A program made the translations under genes and the position numbers. DNA of 64,000 bases, taken from Dipteronia dyeriana. Lineage: Eukaryota > Streptophyta > Magnoliopsida > Sapindales > Sapindaceae. Under the pieces are notes generated by a model. That model did not search any database. It saw nothing but the letters and a program-made list of their open reading frames with translations, and was not told where the DNA came from. Location of the stretch: the NCBI GenBank assembly GCA_032871835.1, contig CM065297.1, forward strand, positions 68,373,253 to 68,437,252, in the 5' to 3' direction. Positions 32,936 to 44,858 of this stretch are shown here, piece after piece. The first letter of the stretch is position 1. Every line of letters begins with the position of its first letter.

Positions 32936-35145
32936 TGTAGGGAAAAAAAAAACACGCGCAGCGGAAGCGTGAGAAAATTTATTAAAATTAGGGTTTGTGT
33001 ATAAATAAAAAATTTCCCTTTTAATAACAAAAACCTTAACCCTAGATTAATTGATGTATATAGAACGTAGCATACCTTTTTTTAGTGACGATTGAACTAA
33101 AGTCGAATTGAATCAGCAAGATCTTCCAATCCAATCATGAACGTGAATCACCTAGGAGTGTGAGCTCCCTTTCTTTAAATTGTATACCTGAGGATGGAAA
33201 CAAACAAAATCTTCTTCTTTGTAAGTCACAATAATCCTCCAAGAGAAAAAACCAAGAACATCCGGTCACTTGTGAATTATCAATCAATTTGATTGAAACT
33301 CACGTGAACCTTGATTCGATGTTGTACACAAAACCCTTTTGATGCAAAGGACACTAGTGTACTATCGAAAACAAAAGCGTTCCCTCTGTTCTCTATGCTT
33401 GGCCGAATTCTTCACACGATGAGTTGGATGAAGTTTTTTTTTATTTTTTATAACATTAAAAAAAAAAAAATTCTCACACCAAAAATTCATGCTTGGTCAA
33501 AATTTACAAGTACATATATATAGGAGACCAAATCCTCTCATAAGAAAGATTTACTTAGTGGTTAAGAATCCTATCCTTAGGTGGATTTACTTGGTTGTTA
33601 AGAATCCTTTTCCAAAAGGAATTCTTTCCAACACCAAGACTCCTAATCCAGCTCAATAGTGTATTTATAACCATATTAAAGACTTCCTAATTTGATTAGA
33701 TAAATAATTCCTTTTATTTATCTACTTATCAAATATAGTCTTTAATATCAATTATACTACCAACAATAGTATAATTATAGGAGACCATTTACTAATAGAA
33801 AAATATTTTGACTTTTAATTAAATAATTAACTAATCAATAAATTAATTAATTTCCATTTAATTAAATAATAAAATAAAAATGAAAAAATTAAGCTATTCT
33901 AAATAGCCTTGCCGCCCAACACATATATATGGACCACATATTATTTTTCTTATTTTATTAAATCCATTGGACCTTAATAAAAATTCCACATGTGAACTAG
34001 ACCTATTCTTACAAAAAGAAACAAGTTCACATGCCTTATTACAATTCTAGATTGACCCCTAAATTGGTTCGGTAGAATATATCAAGTGATCCATGCAAGT
34101 TTGTGTGGATTGGGGATCTTGGCGGGCTATCTAAATTTAAGCTCCAATAGACACAACCCAATTACAATAAACAAATGATTTACTTAGGTTCGATCTATTT
34201 AATTTTAGTTTATTCCACTAAATAACTAAAATTGAACTCTTAAATAAAGATAGAATAAGTTGATGTCACTCACTCATACCCTAGACAACCTTATTGGAGA
34301 AAGTGTATTCTCGTGAAGAAAACCAGTAATCGCCAAGAGCTCATAGACCGCCTATAGCTCTCCAAGTTACCATATTTACTCATATGACCACATTTTGAAC
34401 TTGGATATTTTGACTTGTCTAGAAGCCATGTCTTAATAGACAGTATTGAAAACTTAACGTTAAGATTTAATATCCAATACATCAAAACATCCACATGATG
34501 GTATTCTACTCTCATTCAATAAATGGAGCCACGATGTCCATATCTATAAATGAAGTCCTTTATCGATTAACAAATGAATACCACCAAACTATCGAGGATA
34601 GACTATGCTATATAATCGTACTCATTGATAGCTCAAATGATAACACTTGCAACCATAAGTCCATCATTTATCTCAGGATTGAGATAGACTCTCCGATTGT
34701 CTTCAAATGAAAACTTTTATCCACTGACGGTTCTAGATAAAGTATTTCATTGTGATCTTATTCAATGCACCCAGTGCACTAGATTCTTTTGCCCAAAGAC
34801 ACCACACTTTGATGATTTTAGACTCATCATAACACATTTGATTCCACTCAAATGCTAGCAAAAGAATCTACAACTTTAACAAGATAAAGGCGTCCAACCT
34901 TTTATTTTAAGTTGTGAATATTATTCAAGACTAACTAAAGAATTGTGTCTACCTCATACATATGTATATGTATGAACAATTCTTCTTTTCTCATAGTCTT
35001 TTGACCTTATGATTATTTACTTTTGACAATTATAATAATTAAACTATTAATGCTATAAGATTTGTTAAAATAGAAATCACTTTATTAATATGAAAAGATT
35101 GTCAAATACAATATTATACTTTTGCTATCGAGCATAATCCTAACA
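32936..35145 (-). mobile_element. Family A solo LTR 1, inside D gag
   Basis: A 2210-bp LTR, TGTAGGGAAA to ATCCTAACA, flanked by a perfect 5-bp duplication TTGTA (32931-32935 and 35146-35150). It has no internal region, so it is a solo LTR left by recombination between the two LTRs of an inserted A element. It belongs to the shorter LTR form. Its right part is nearly identical to that of solo LTR 2. Confidence 0.95.
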
Positions 35146-35150
35146 TTGTA

Positions 35151-36002
35151 GCATTGAACACCTTTCTTGTTTATGGCTTGACTTTTCTTCTCATTCCTTG
35201 GAGATGATGGTTTTTTAACTCTCTTTTCCTTAGAATACTTTCCTCTAGGCTTGACATTCTTCTTTAGAAACTTCTTGAACTTTCTAACCAAAAGAGCCAT
35301 CTCTTCTTTTTAATCATCACTCTCCTCCTCAATTACATTGAGAGCGATTCCCTTACTCTTGATCTTTGGCTTAAAGCATATCTCATAATTTTGGAGAGAC
35401 CCAAGCAATTCATCGACGTTCATGCTATCCACATCCTTGCTTTCCTCAATAGCCATCACCTTTGATTTTAATCTCTTAGGAAGAGACCTAAGTATTTTCA
35501 AATTTAAACGCTCTCTTAATATAGGTACTTCAAGTGCTTGACATTGGTTAGCAATATTAAAAATCCGAGATTAGAAGTCTTCGAACTTTTCTTCTTCACC
35601 TATACTTAAACCTTCAAATAGTGATGCCAACATTTGAAGCCTTGATTTCTTCACCCCTAAGGTTCCTTCATTAGTGACTTGGAGAGTATCCCAAGCCTCC
35701 TTTGTGGATTCAATATTTTAAATGTAGGAGAATTGATGCCCATCAACTCCTACAAATATGGCATTCATAGCACGGTTGTGCCATTTAGCAACCTCAAACT
35801 CATTAGTTGTTCTGTCACTCATTGGCTTGAGTATATTGGTTCCATCCTCTTGAACCTTGGTAGGAGGACTATAACCTGCTTCCATTACCATCCACGCCCT
35901 TTCATCAATATAGCGAATGTAGGCTTTCATCCTCAACGTCCAATACCTATAGTTAGTGCCTCGAAGTAATGGTGGCCTAGTATTTGAGGCTCCTTCTGCC
36001 AT
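35151..36002 (-). pseudogene. Element D gag, N-terminal half
   Basis: The start at 36000-36002 gives MAEGASNTRPPLLRGTNYRY, then WTLRMKAYIRYIDERAW and KWHNRAMNAIFVGVDGHQ, a copia UBN2-type gag. In the same frame follow MKILRSLPKRLKSKVMAIEE with VDELLGSLQNYE (35310-35501), and MALLVRKFKKFLKK with the start of the zinc knuckle GVQCYN. In-frame stops occur near 35715 and at 35310. The knuckle continues at 32935 on the other side of the solo LTR. Confidence 0.85.
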
Positions 36003-36091
36003 TACATCATCTCGTAAACCCTGACTTTAAAAGCCTTGCAAATACCGTGAATGTATCACCTGGATGCTCACTAAGTGCAATCTAGTGTACT

Positions 36092-36103
36092 GCTCTAATA
36101 CCA
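36092..36103 (-). other. Element D primer-binding site (tRNA-iMet, one mismatch)
   Basis: The minus strand reads TGGTATTAGAGC two bases inside the 5' LTR, compared with TGGTATCAGAGC in B. The single C-to-T change may have arisen after insertion. Confidence 0.85.
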
Positions 36104-36105
36104 AT

Positions 36106-36226
36106 CGAAAATACAAACACGGTTAAATGCTCAAGGCTAACCTAGAGGGGGGAGTGAATATGTTAGACACTTCTTTCGACTCCCTTAGAAACAAACAAAA
36201 GTTTGTCCCACTAGATAGCTTTTATC

Positions 36227-36263
<37 letters not shown>

Positions 36264-36312
36264 AATAAAGACAATTAATCAATATATAAAACATGTAAAG
36301 TGTGATACAAAC
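36106..36312 (-). repeat. Element D 5' LTR, segment 1
   Basis: It begins CGAAAATACAAACACGG (TG changed to CG) and matches 26682-26890, including the U5 motif 'cctagaggggggagtgaat' and a TA microsatellite at 36231-36263. It ends at CAAAC (36308-36312), the left target duplication of solo LTR 2. Confidence 0.9.
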
Positions 36313-38705
36313 TGTAGGGAAAAAACGGTTCAAAATGCAATGGAAGCATGAGAAAAACAAAAATTAGGGTTTAGGTATAAATAAAACTTTTGCCTTTATG
36401 CAACGAGAACATTAACCCTAGATTAATTGATATATATATAAGTATCTTACCTTTTCCTCGTGACGATTGAACAAGTGCCGAATTGATTCCGCAAGATCTT
36501 CTAATCCAATCACGAACGTGAATCACCTTGGAGTGTGGGCTCTCTTTCTTTAAATTGTATACCTGAGGATGGAGACAAAGCAAAATCTTTTCTTTGTTAG
36601 TTACAAATATCCTCCAAAAGAAAAATCCAAGAACGTCCGGTCACTTGTGAATTATCAATCAATTTGATGTTGCACACAAAACTCTTTTGATGTAAAGGAT
36701 ACTAGTGTACTATCGAAAACAAAAACGTTCTCTTTTTCTCTTTTCTCCTTGGCCGAATTCCTCACCCTTTTTCTATGAGAATTTTATCTAGAGCAAAAAC
36801 TAATTTTTCTCCCTCAAAATTCTCTCTTGATATGCCAAATTCTCTCTTTGAAAATTATATAGCATGGCCGAAAATTTCGTCATATAATTCTTAGGGCTTG
36901 CCGAAAATCACACACATATATATATAGGATCATAAATCCTTTCCTAAGAAGGATTTACTTGGTTGGCAAGAATCCTTTCCTTAGGTGGATTTTTTTGGTA
37001 GTTAAGAATCCTTATCTAAATGGAAATCTAACTTCTCCTATATCCATATGGGCTGGCCGAATTTCTCATTGATATAGATTGGGAGAGTTTATTCTTTTCC
37101 TAAGAAGGATTACGTGGTAGTTAAGAATCCTTTCCTTAGGTAGATTTAATTGGTGGTTATGAATCCTTTTCAAAAAGGAATTCTATCCTAACACCAAGAC
37201 TCATAATCCAACTCAATAGTGTATTTGTAACCATATTAAAGACTTTCTAATTTCATTAAATAAATAATTCCTTTTATTTATCTATTTATCAAATATAGTC
37301 TTTAACATTAACTATACTACCAACAATAGTATAGTTTTAGGAGACCATCTCCTACTAGGAAAAAGATTTTGACTTTTAATTAAATAATTAATTAATCAAC
37401 AAATTAATTAATTTCTATTTAATTAAATAATAAAATAAATAAAAAATAATTAAGCTATTCTAAATAGGCTTGCCGCCCAACACATATATATGGACCATAT
37501 ATATATTTTTTATTTTATTAAATCCATTGGACCTTAATAAAAAAGTCCACATGTGAACTAGACCTATTCTTACAAAAAGAAACAAGTTCTCATGCCTTAT
37601 TACAATTCTAGATAGACCCCTAAATTGGTCCGGTAGAATATATCAACTTTTCCATGCAAGTTCGTGTGGATTGGGGATCTTGGCGGGCTATCTAAATTTA
37701 AGCTTCAATAGACACAACCCAATCACAATCAACAAATGATTCACTTAGGTTCGATCTATTTAATTTTAGTTTATTCCACTAAAGAACTAAAATTGAACTC
37801 TTAAATAAAGATAGAATAAGTTGATGTCACTCACTCATACCCTAGACAACCTTATTGGAGAAAGTGTATTCTCGTGAAGAAAACCAGTAATCGCCAAGAG
37901 CTCATAGACCGCCTATAGCTCTCCAAGTTACCATATTTACTCATATGACCACATTTTGAATTTGGATATTTTGACTTGTCTAGAAGCCATGTCTTAATAG
38001 ACAATATTGAAAACTTAACGTTAAGATTTAATATCCAGTACATCAAAACATCCACATGATGGTATTCTACTCTCATTCAATAAATGGAGCCACGATGTCC
38101 ATATCTATAAATGAAGTCCTTTATCGATTAACAAATGAATACCACCAAACTATCGAGGATAGACTATGCTATATAATCGTACTCATTGATAGCTCAAATG
38201 ATAACACTTGCAACCATAAGTCCATCATTTATCTCAGGATTGAGATAGACTCTCCGATTGTCTTCAAATGAAAACTTTTATCCACTGACGGTTCTAGATA
38301 AAGTATTTCATTGTGATCTTTTCAATGCTCCTAGTGTACTAGATTTTTTTGCCCAATGACACCACACTTTGATGATTTTAGACTCATCATAACACATTTG
38401 ATCCCACTCAAATGCTAGCAAAAGAATCTACAACTTTGACAAGATAAAGGCGCCCAACCTTCTATCTTAAATTGTTAATATTTTTCAAGACTAACTAAAT
38501 AATTGTGTCTACCTCATACATATCTAGATGTATGAACAATTCTTCTTTTCTCATAGTCTTTTGACCTTATGATTATTTACTTTTGACAATTATAATAATT
38601 AAACTATAAATGCTATAAGATTTGTTAAACTAGAAATCACTTTATTCATATGAAAAGATTGTTAATTACAATATTACACTCTTGCTATCGAGCATAATCC
38701 TAACA
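36313..38705 (-). mobile_element. Family A solo LTR 2, inside D 5' LTR
   Basis: A 2393-bp LTR, TGTAGGGAAA to ATCCTAACA, flanked by a perfect duplication CAAAC (36308-36312 and 38706-38710). It is of the longer LTR form: the block 'ggccgaa...tcctaagaaggatttacttgg...cctttccttaggtgga' occurs twice (about 36890-37010 and 37070-37160), as in A2. Confidence 0.95.
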
Positions 38706-41132
38706 CAAACAAGCAACTATAATACATACATATTGATATTATAGTAAGGAAGTCAACTTACATATAAAGTTATATCCATAGTATTAAAATAACAAATACA
38801 AATATAAGATAGATAGGGATACAAAAAAGTTGACACAAGATATAACGTGGTAAACCTCCGAAAAGGAAACATCTACGAGTTAGCAACCACCAGCAAACAA
38901 AATCCACTAGTAAATAAGAAAAGTGCAATCTCTCAAGTGACCCTTTCGCCTTGATACTACCCTCATATCCTACCAATGAAAATGTCACCCTCTTGCTCAA
39001 CATTCTAAGGCCTCACACCACTTGTTAAGACTTCCTAGCTCACCCATTTCGAATCCTCACGACCCTAGGTAAGACTTCCTTGCTCACCCTTCCGGATCCT
39101 CACAACCCTTGGCAAGACTTCCTTGCTCACCCTTTCGGATCCTCAAGACACTAGGCAAGACATTCTTGCTTACCCTTCCGGATCCTCACAACCCTATACA
39201 AGACATGCTTGCTTGACATTCTGAGGTCTCCTACCTCTGGCCAAGACTTCCTTGCTCAACAACATAGGTCCCACACCTATTATCAAGACTTCCTTCTTAT
39301 AAGGCATCTAGGTGATCATTAATGCAAAACGCAAAAAGGCACGCAATATAGAATGTTATGATCAACACATCCTACGGAAAATACTAGACATATGCATATA
39401 CGTACATAAAAAATGTATTCTAGTAAATCTTGCATGTTTAATCCATCAACATTATTTACAACCTAGATACATGCATAAATCTAAAACTTGAGTCATAAGA
39501 TAAGATCAGTTAATGCATAATCAAGTTTAAATCTCATAAACCAAAAAATATGTTCTAGAGCATATTATATGCATGAAATCAACGAAGCACAAGAATAGCT
39601 CATAAGAACACAAGAACATGTATCATTGTGAGATTTCGGCCAAAGAGAGCCTAATACATGTGAGGAACTATTTTTCATAAAATCAATCAATTAAAGATCC
39701 TAGAATCAAAGCTAGCACATTACAATCCCAATAATGTGAAAACACAGGTAAATTAAAACCTAACTCAACATGTGAGATTTTAATTGAAATTCAATCTAGC
39801 TTTAAATGAGTTCAAAACTTAAATCAAAACAATCACATGACATATATATATATATATATTGAAGAAAACCCAAGGCAATTGACCAAGTTTTAAAAGTAAA
39901 CTTTGAGAGAAAATCAATACCTTTGTTGATTTGGTGCAATCCCATTTTTGTGAGAATTGACTACAAAAATAGCAGTAAAATTAACTCAAACCTTCAAAGA
40001 AAAGATGGAGGATGAATAGACAAACACTCTTAACTTTGAATCACTTATATCGGAGTTCAAATGAAGAAGTTATGGTGTTTGAAAGGTGAGAAATTTTGGG
40101 AGAAAACTTTGCACTCAAATTTTGAATCTCGTCTTTTAATGAAATGTGAGAGGGAAGGGATATATAAAGGAGAGGGAAAAAAATGGACATGTGAAATGAC
40201 CAAATGGGCATGAAGCACATCAAGTGAACATTCTGCCCAAGATGGCATATGGGCATCTCTGGGCTGCAAGCCTTCTTGCCCGAGAAGGCCACGCGCTATC
40301 TCGGGAAAGAAGCACTTGATGCTTGCTTCTTTTCCATGAGCTCCCTTCGCGTTCTTCGACCGTTCTCCAGCCTCCGAACTAGAAATTTGAATCCGTTTGT
40401 GGATTACAAACCATAAATCTCTCACGGACATGACATATAAGATACTCAACCCAGAAAAAAAGAAATCGACTCGATATACAAATACAAAGACAATGTACAC
40501 AACTTGAGTTGAAAGTGTAGTATCTATTGAATTAGAACTTGAAATTGAAAGTGTGAGTAACAAAAGTGTTTGGAACTCAGTCAAGAATGATTTAAGACTA
40601 AAATCAAGTTAATTATCAATGTTTTACAAACATATACACATACAAACACAATTCACACAAGAATGTAAACTACATAGACATAGTCTTCAATCATGCATTT
40701 TCCAAAACATGTTATTTTCATACCAATGCATGGGCATTCATCTTCAAGTGTGTGAATGTGTTATAAATGGTGCACAATGATGTAGGGACACACATGTATG
40801 ATTTGTTTCTGTTTGCCTATAATGGTGCATAACTATGCAGGGACACATATGTATGATTTGTGTGTGTGCGCCTATAATGGTACACAACTATGCAGGGACA
40901 CATATGTATGATTTGTGTGTGTGTGCATAAGCCTTGTTAGAGAAAGATAAGGTCTTAATATACCTTTGTAGAACCATATAGCATCCTTTCTCTTTGAAGA
41001 CTTTTTACTCGCTTCGACTAGTTGTTATTCCTTCTTTGAAGCTTGAATTATCGTGAACCTAAACAACTAAATCATTACAAGTAAACATCATTTTGATATG
41101 GAATTAATGCCAACATAATCTAAAACCTAACA
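38706..41132 (-). repeat. Element D 5' LTR, segment 2
   Basis: It resumes at 'caagcaactataatacatac' (compare 26893) and follows the 3' LTR to AAACCTAACA. It holds seven 43-bp repeats (39026-39320), the dyad block (40235-40310) and a short TA run. It is followed by the right target duplication AATCG at 41133-41137. Confidence 0.92.
39026..39320 (-). repeat. 43-bp tandem repeat, about seven units, D 5' LTR
   Basis: The 'aagacttccttgctcacc' core recurs near 39026, 39070, 39113, 39156, 39199, 39242 and 39284, a spacing of 42-44 bp. There is one unit more than in the 3' LTR. Confidence 0.85.
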
Positions 41133-42069
41133 AATCGATGTTGAATTTAGAGAGATATCTCCAAAACTAAATTAAAAAATTATTTCAATAAATTTATGCA
41201 CTTATTCTTCGTGTTTTAAAAAATAAGAGGGAAAGGAGTTTTAAAGGGAGAAATGATGACGTGGAGAGAAGAAGATCTCGGGTGGCAAAGGCCACCAAGC
41301 CTCTGAGAAGGTGCGAGGGTATCTCAGGGACAAGAGGTCCTCCTCCCTGAGATGGCCACACGCCTCCCCAAGGAAGAGTGGCTTGATGGCCTTTGGCCAT
41401 TGCCATTCTCCTTCGCGCTCCCTCCGAGTTTTTTAACGGTTCTCTGGCCTCTGAAATCCGAATTTGAATCTGTTTATGGATTACAAACCGTAACTCCCTT
41501 ACACAGATGGAAGTCAATAAAACTTTCACAAAAGATATGGAAATGAACTCAATACATAAAGAAGAAAACCATACACGATAAAGACACAAAAAGTTTCGTA
41601 ACTTCCAATTTGGAACTGGAAAAGTAATGAATGAGTAACAGAAACACAATATAGAACACTATCAGAACATAATCAAGTCTGATATCACAAAAACTCAAAT
41701 AAATAAACACCAGTATGTCATTTCCTAGAGATGATCCTAGAACATGCAATTTTACAAAAGTTGTCAAATTAAATCTAATGCATGTGCATACTTCAACAAG
41801 TTTGTAAATGTGTTATACCAATTGAGCGCAACATTGATGGGACACAAATGTATGCAATGTGTGTGTGTGCCTACGCCTTGCAAGTGAAAGAATAATCTTG
41901 ATACCTTAGCATCTAAGTAAACACATATCCCTTCAAGATGAACTTTACATGCGAAGTTGCTTTCCTACTTTGAAGCTCGATCCTATCACGAACTACATAA
42001 GCAACTAAGCAATACAAACGAAGATCGTTATGTTATGGATTCAAGCCAACACAAATCTAAGAACTAACA
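41133..42069 (-). repeat. Family C LTR, 3' LTR of C2, segment 3
   Basis: After AATCG, 'atgttgaatttagagagatatct' continues the C LTR (compare 19400-19430) to its end 'aatctaagaactaaca'. A dyad block ('gatctcgggtggc ... ctgagatggccacacgcc') lies at about 41275-41370. The polypurine tract of C2 follows at 42070. Confidence 0.88.
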
Positions 42070-42853
42070 ATCTCCCTCTTTGGCTATTCCATGGCAAAAC
42101 CTCTACCTCACCATACAATGATCACTCAAACTAACTCATATTTGATTGCATTCTCACATCATCATATTACAAAGAGGACCCTAAACTAAAATATCTTCAA
42201 GTCTTCTTGAGTTGTCAAGATTCTCCTCTTTATCATCAAGGCACCTGTGAGAAACATACAACCAAACAAATAAGAAATCATCTACAAAGAAGATTGGTGA
42301 GATATATCCATAAAAATAAACAACACTCACCTTATCTCATATAAAAGTTTAATTTAAAGCACTCAATTAGTTACTTAACCTCAACATACAAGAATTCTTT
42401 ACTCCTTCTTAAGAAAAGAATTTCCTTAACCTTAACATACAAGAATTCTTTACTCCCCCTTAAGAAAAGAATTCTCCCCCTCAAAACAAGAAGGTAAATA
42501 ATCCATAAAGAGGTACATTCTCCTATATAAGGTACATTTCTCTCACATTTCTCCCCCATAAAGAGGTACATGGTAAGGTATACATTTCTCCCCCATTTTG
42601 TCAAGGAATAGTCAAAGAAACAAGTAAGAGAAAATCAGGGGAAAATAGGCAAATATATGAGATATGTAACATGCATTTTCAATATTCAATTATGTCATAT
42701 TTCTATCAAAAGAAAATTGTGTGAACATATCATAAAAGAGAACAAAGTATAGCATGCTATGCTAACCTTTGATAAGTGTTCTATCTAAGTTTAAGATAGG
42801 ATATTATTGAACACACTTTTTTTTTGTTACGAATTTACAAATTCAAAAGATAT
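42070..42853 (-). other. Element C2 3' spacer with repeated polypurine tracts
   Basis: The plus strand reads 'atctccctctttggc' at the LTR edge. Further 'actcccccttaag', 'ttctccccctc' and 'tctcccccat' copies occur at about 42450-42600, within a diverged direct repeat of 'caagaattctttactcc'. No gene is visible. The stretch is interrupted at 42853. Confidence 0.7.
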
Positions 42854-44662
42854 TTATAAAGTTGTTCCCACAAAGTGTGTTCTAAAGTTTTGAAAACTTA
42901 ATAAAGCAGTAAGCGAGGGTATCGCCCGTAGGGAGGTGTCATCTGTCGATCTTTTCTCATTTTACTGATTATTGAAAGCAATATAAATAAGAACATGGTA
43001 ATGGTGAGAATGGTGTGTGTGAAGTGTAACATGATGAGGGTGTGTGTGAGGGAACATGGAAATAAAGATAAGAACAATAATAGAACATGGAGAGATAAGA
43101 ATAGTGATAAAAGTGATAAATATAAAATGGATGGTTAGGAGAGATGCATGAAAATGAATGCATAAGGTACTCATGACCGCCCAAACAATCGCACCACAAA
43201 TAACAACTAACCATAAAGACACTCCTAGCATATCAGGCTTATTATCCTAACTTGAGTTTCCGGGATGGCATGGAATAGAGTGCTCACAATCCACCCCATT
43301 CACGCTTGCTTTGGATAGATGTGGGTTGACCAGGATTGCTTGGACTGGAGTGCTCACAATCCACCCCTTTCACTTTTTCTTTGGATAGATGTGAGGTGGT
43401 CGGGATGGCTTGGATTGGAGTGCTCACAATCCACCCGTTTCACCTAGCCAGGATATGTTAGATTGGGGTGCTCACACATATCTCTTCCAATTCAAGTGAG
43501 CTTGTTTAAACACCATAAGTGTGGATGGTTAAGCACATGAATTGATATCAAATATGGACCAAGAGTTGGAGTGCCTACTTGACCCATAAAGACACCATAA
43601 TTCAACCTCTAATTGAGTTGGGAATTGTAGTGCGTGCCCAACCCAAGGTGAATATTAATGCATTATAGATCAAATTCAACCACTAAGTGGTATGGGAGTA
43701 TCAGTGCATACCCACTTCACAAAGATTTCAATTAATTTCAATTAGTCAATTAAGTTTAATCAAGCAACAAGAATCAAGAGTTGGAATGCCTACTTAATTC
43801 AAGATATAATTAAACACAACTAAGCATAATGAATAGACCAATACAAGAAGAAATCAAATGCAAGACAATTAAATAAACAGAACTAGAGTTAGGGTTTACA
43901 TATTTCCCAAATGGAGGTTCACATCTAAAGAAGAAAAAATAAGAGAAGAGTAAAGAGAAGAAACCCAAGGTGTCGATCTCGAATCTCTAAGCTTAGAGAG
44001 TGGCCCAATTGTCATCTTAGATCTCCAAGCTCCATTAAAGCTCCTCCTCATAGATAAGGTAGGGTGCTCTTTCCTCATGAATCCTCCTCAAAAGATGGCT
44101 GGTAATAAGTAAAGAGTGATAGGGGGAGGCATTCATGGAGGATAACCTCCATGAATGCATTTAGAAGCTCCTCCCTCCCTTGATTAGGTGGAGAAGATGA
44201 AGTGTGGAATGAATGGATTAATTGGATTCTTTTATTCATTGGGTATTGTGGCCAAGTGATGTATTTATAGGTTTGAGAGGCTAGGGCATGAAGTAGCCAT
44301 GAAAGGATAACTTTGCCCTTCTGAAAATGGTTGAAAACTAGACTTTTGCCTAGTTAGAACACGTAATGCGTGAGTAAGGGACCCACACACAATCTCTTCT
44401 TGATCTAATCTATACCTAGTACACGGGAAGTGCATGAGTAAGGGACCCATACACTATGCTTCTAGACTTTTTTCCATTGAATTATGACTTGTTTTTTGCT
44501 CGAAAGTCCCGATTTTCGCCTCCGACACCTAAAATCCATTGAATGTCTGCAATCACTACAAAACAAGTCATTCGACACCAAAATATGCTTGAAAGATAGC
44601 TAAAGATTATGGAATTGATGTCCAAAATGTATGATAATTTTTCCACAATCGATTGTTCATAT
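42854..44662 (-). mobile_element. Insertion of unknown class, probably a solo LTR, in C2
   Basis: A 1.81-kb block flanked by a perfect 6-bp repeat AGATAT (42848-42853 and 44663-44668). Outside it, the sequence is colinear with D (31060-31110). On the minus strand a TATA-like 'cctataaatacatc' lies at about 44262-44276. Near the low-coordinate end the plus strand reads 'gagggtatcgcccgtaggga', a phrase style common in gypsy LTR ends. If the element is an LTR with TG...CA ends, its limits would be about 42863-44659 and the AGATAT repeat would be accidental. A 60-codon minus ORF (43896-44078) has no recognised similarity. Confidence 0.5.
43250..43490. repeat. 70-bp tandem repeat, three units plus a partial one
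   Basis: The core 'ggagtgctcacaatccaccc' recurs with tgctcacaat at 43281, 43351 and 43421, a spacing of exactly 70 bp. A partial fourth copy is at 43469. It lies inside the unknown insertion at 42854-44662. Confidence 0.88.
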
Positions 44663-44858
44663 AGATATCCACTCAATTACACAATCAAACTATTTTAAAA
44701 AAAATAAACAAAATATGCTCCACAAACTATGAGAGATACACCAAGTTTTTCAATCTCTCTTATAATTCTTCTAAAATTGATATAATTTCAAATTCACTTG
44801 AAACCAAAACAAGTGTGTGTGTCGATTTGCTTTAAACATATTGTTTATAGCCAAATTT
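44663..44858 (-). other. Element C2 internal, short piece between two insertions
   Basis: It is colinear with D at 31080-31250 ('tatgctccacaaactatgagagatacacc', 'aagtgtgtgtgtcgatttgctt'). It has no coding potential. Confidence 0.7.

Larger units (their letters stand above)
26682..41132 (-). mobile_element. Element D: non-autonomous Sirevirus-like retrotransposon with two nested solo LTRs
   Basis: The LTRs at 26682-29296 and 36106-41132 (interrupted) bracket an internal region read on the minus strand. The flanking duplication AATCG is perfect (26677-26681 and 41133-41137), and the outer flanks rejoin the C2 LTR. The internal region holds gag and, nearer the 3' LTR, an ORF resembling a plant-transposon domain. 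I see no protease, integrase, RT or RNase H. Movement would therefore have relied on proteins from an autonomous relative. Without the two A solo LTRs (4.6 kb) the element is about 9.8 kb. Confidence 0.88.

Noticed and set aside
32936..38705. Reading the two A solo LTRs as the paired LTRs of a single element with 35146-36312 as its inside
   Set aside because: Each has its own perfect target duplication, and the DNA between them is continuous with element D outside them.
40057..40584. Minus-strand ORF of 175 codons in the D 5' LTR
   Set aside because: It is LTR sequence, and the matching place in the 3' LTR (28268-28839) is split into several short frames. It is rich in Ser, Phe and Leu from AT-rich DNA. 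No known domain.
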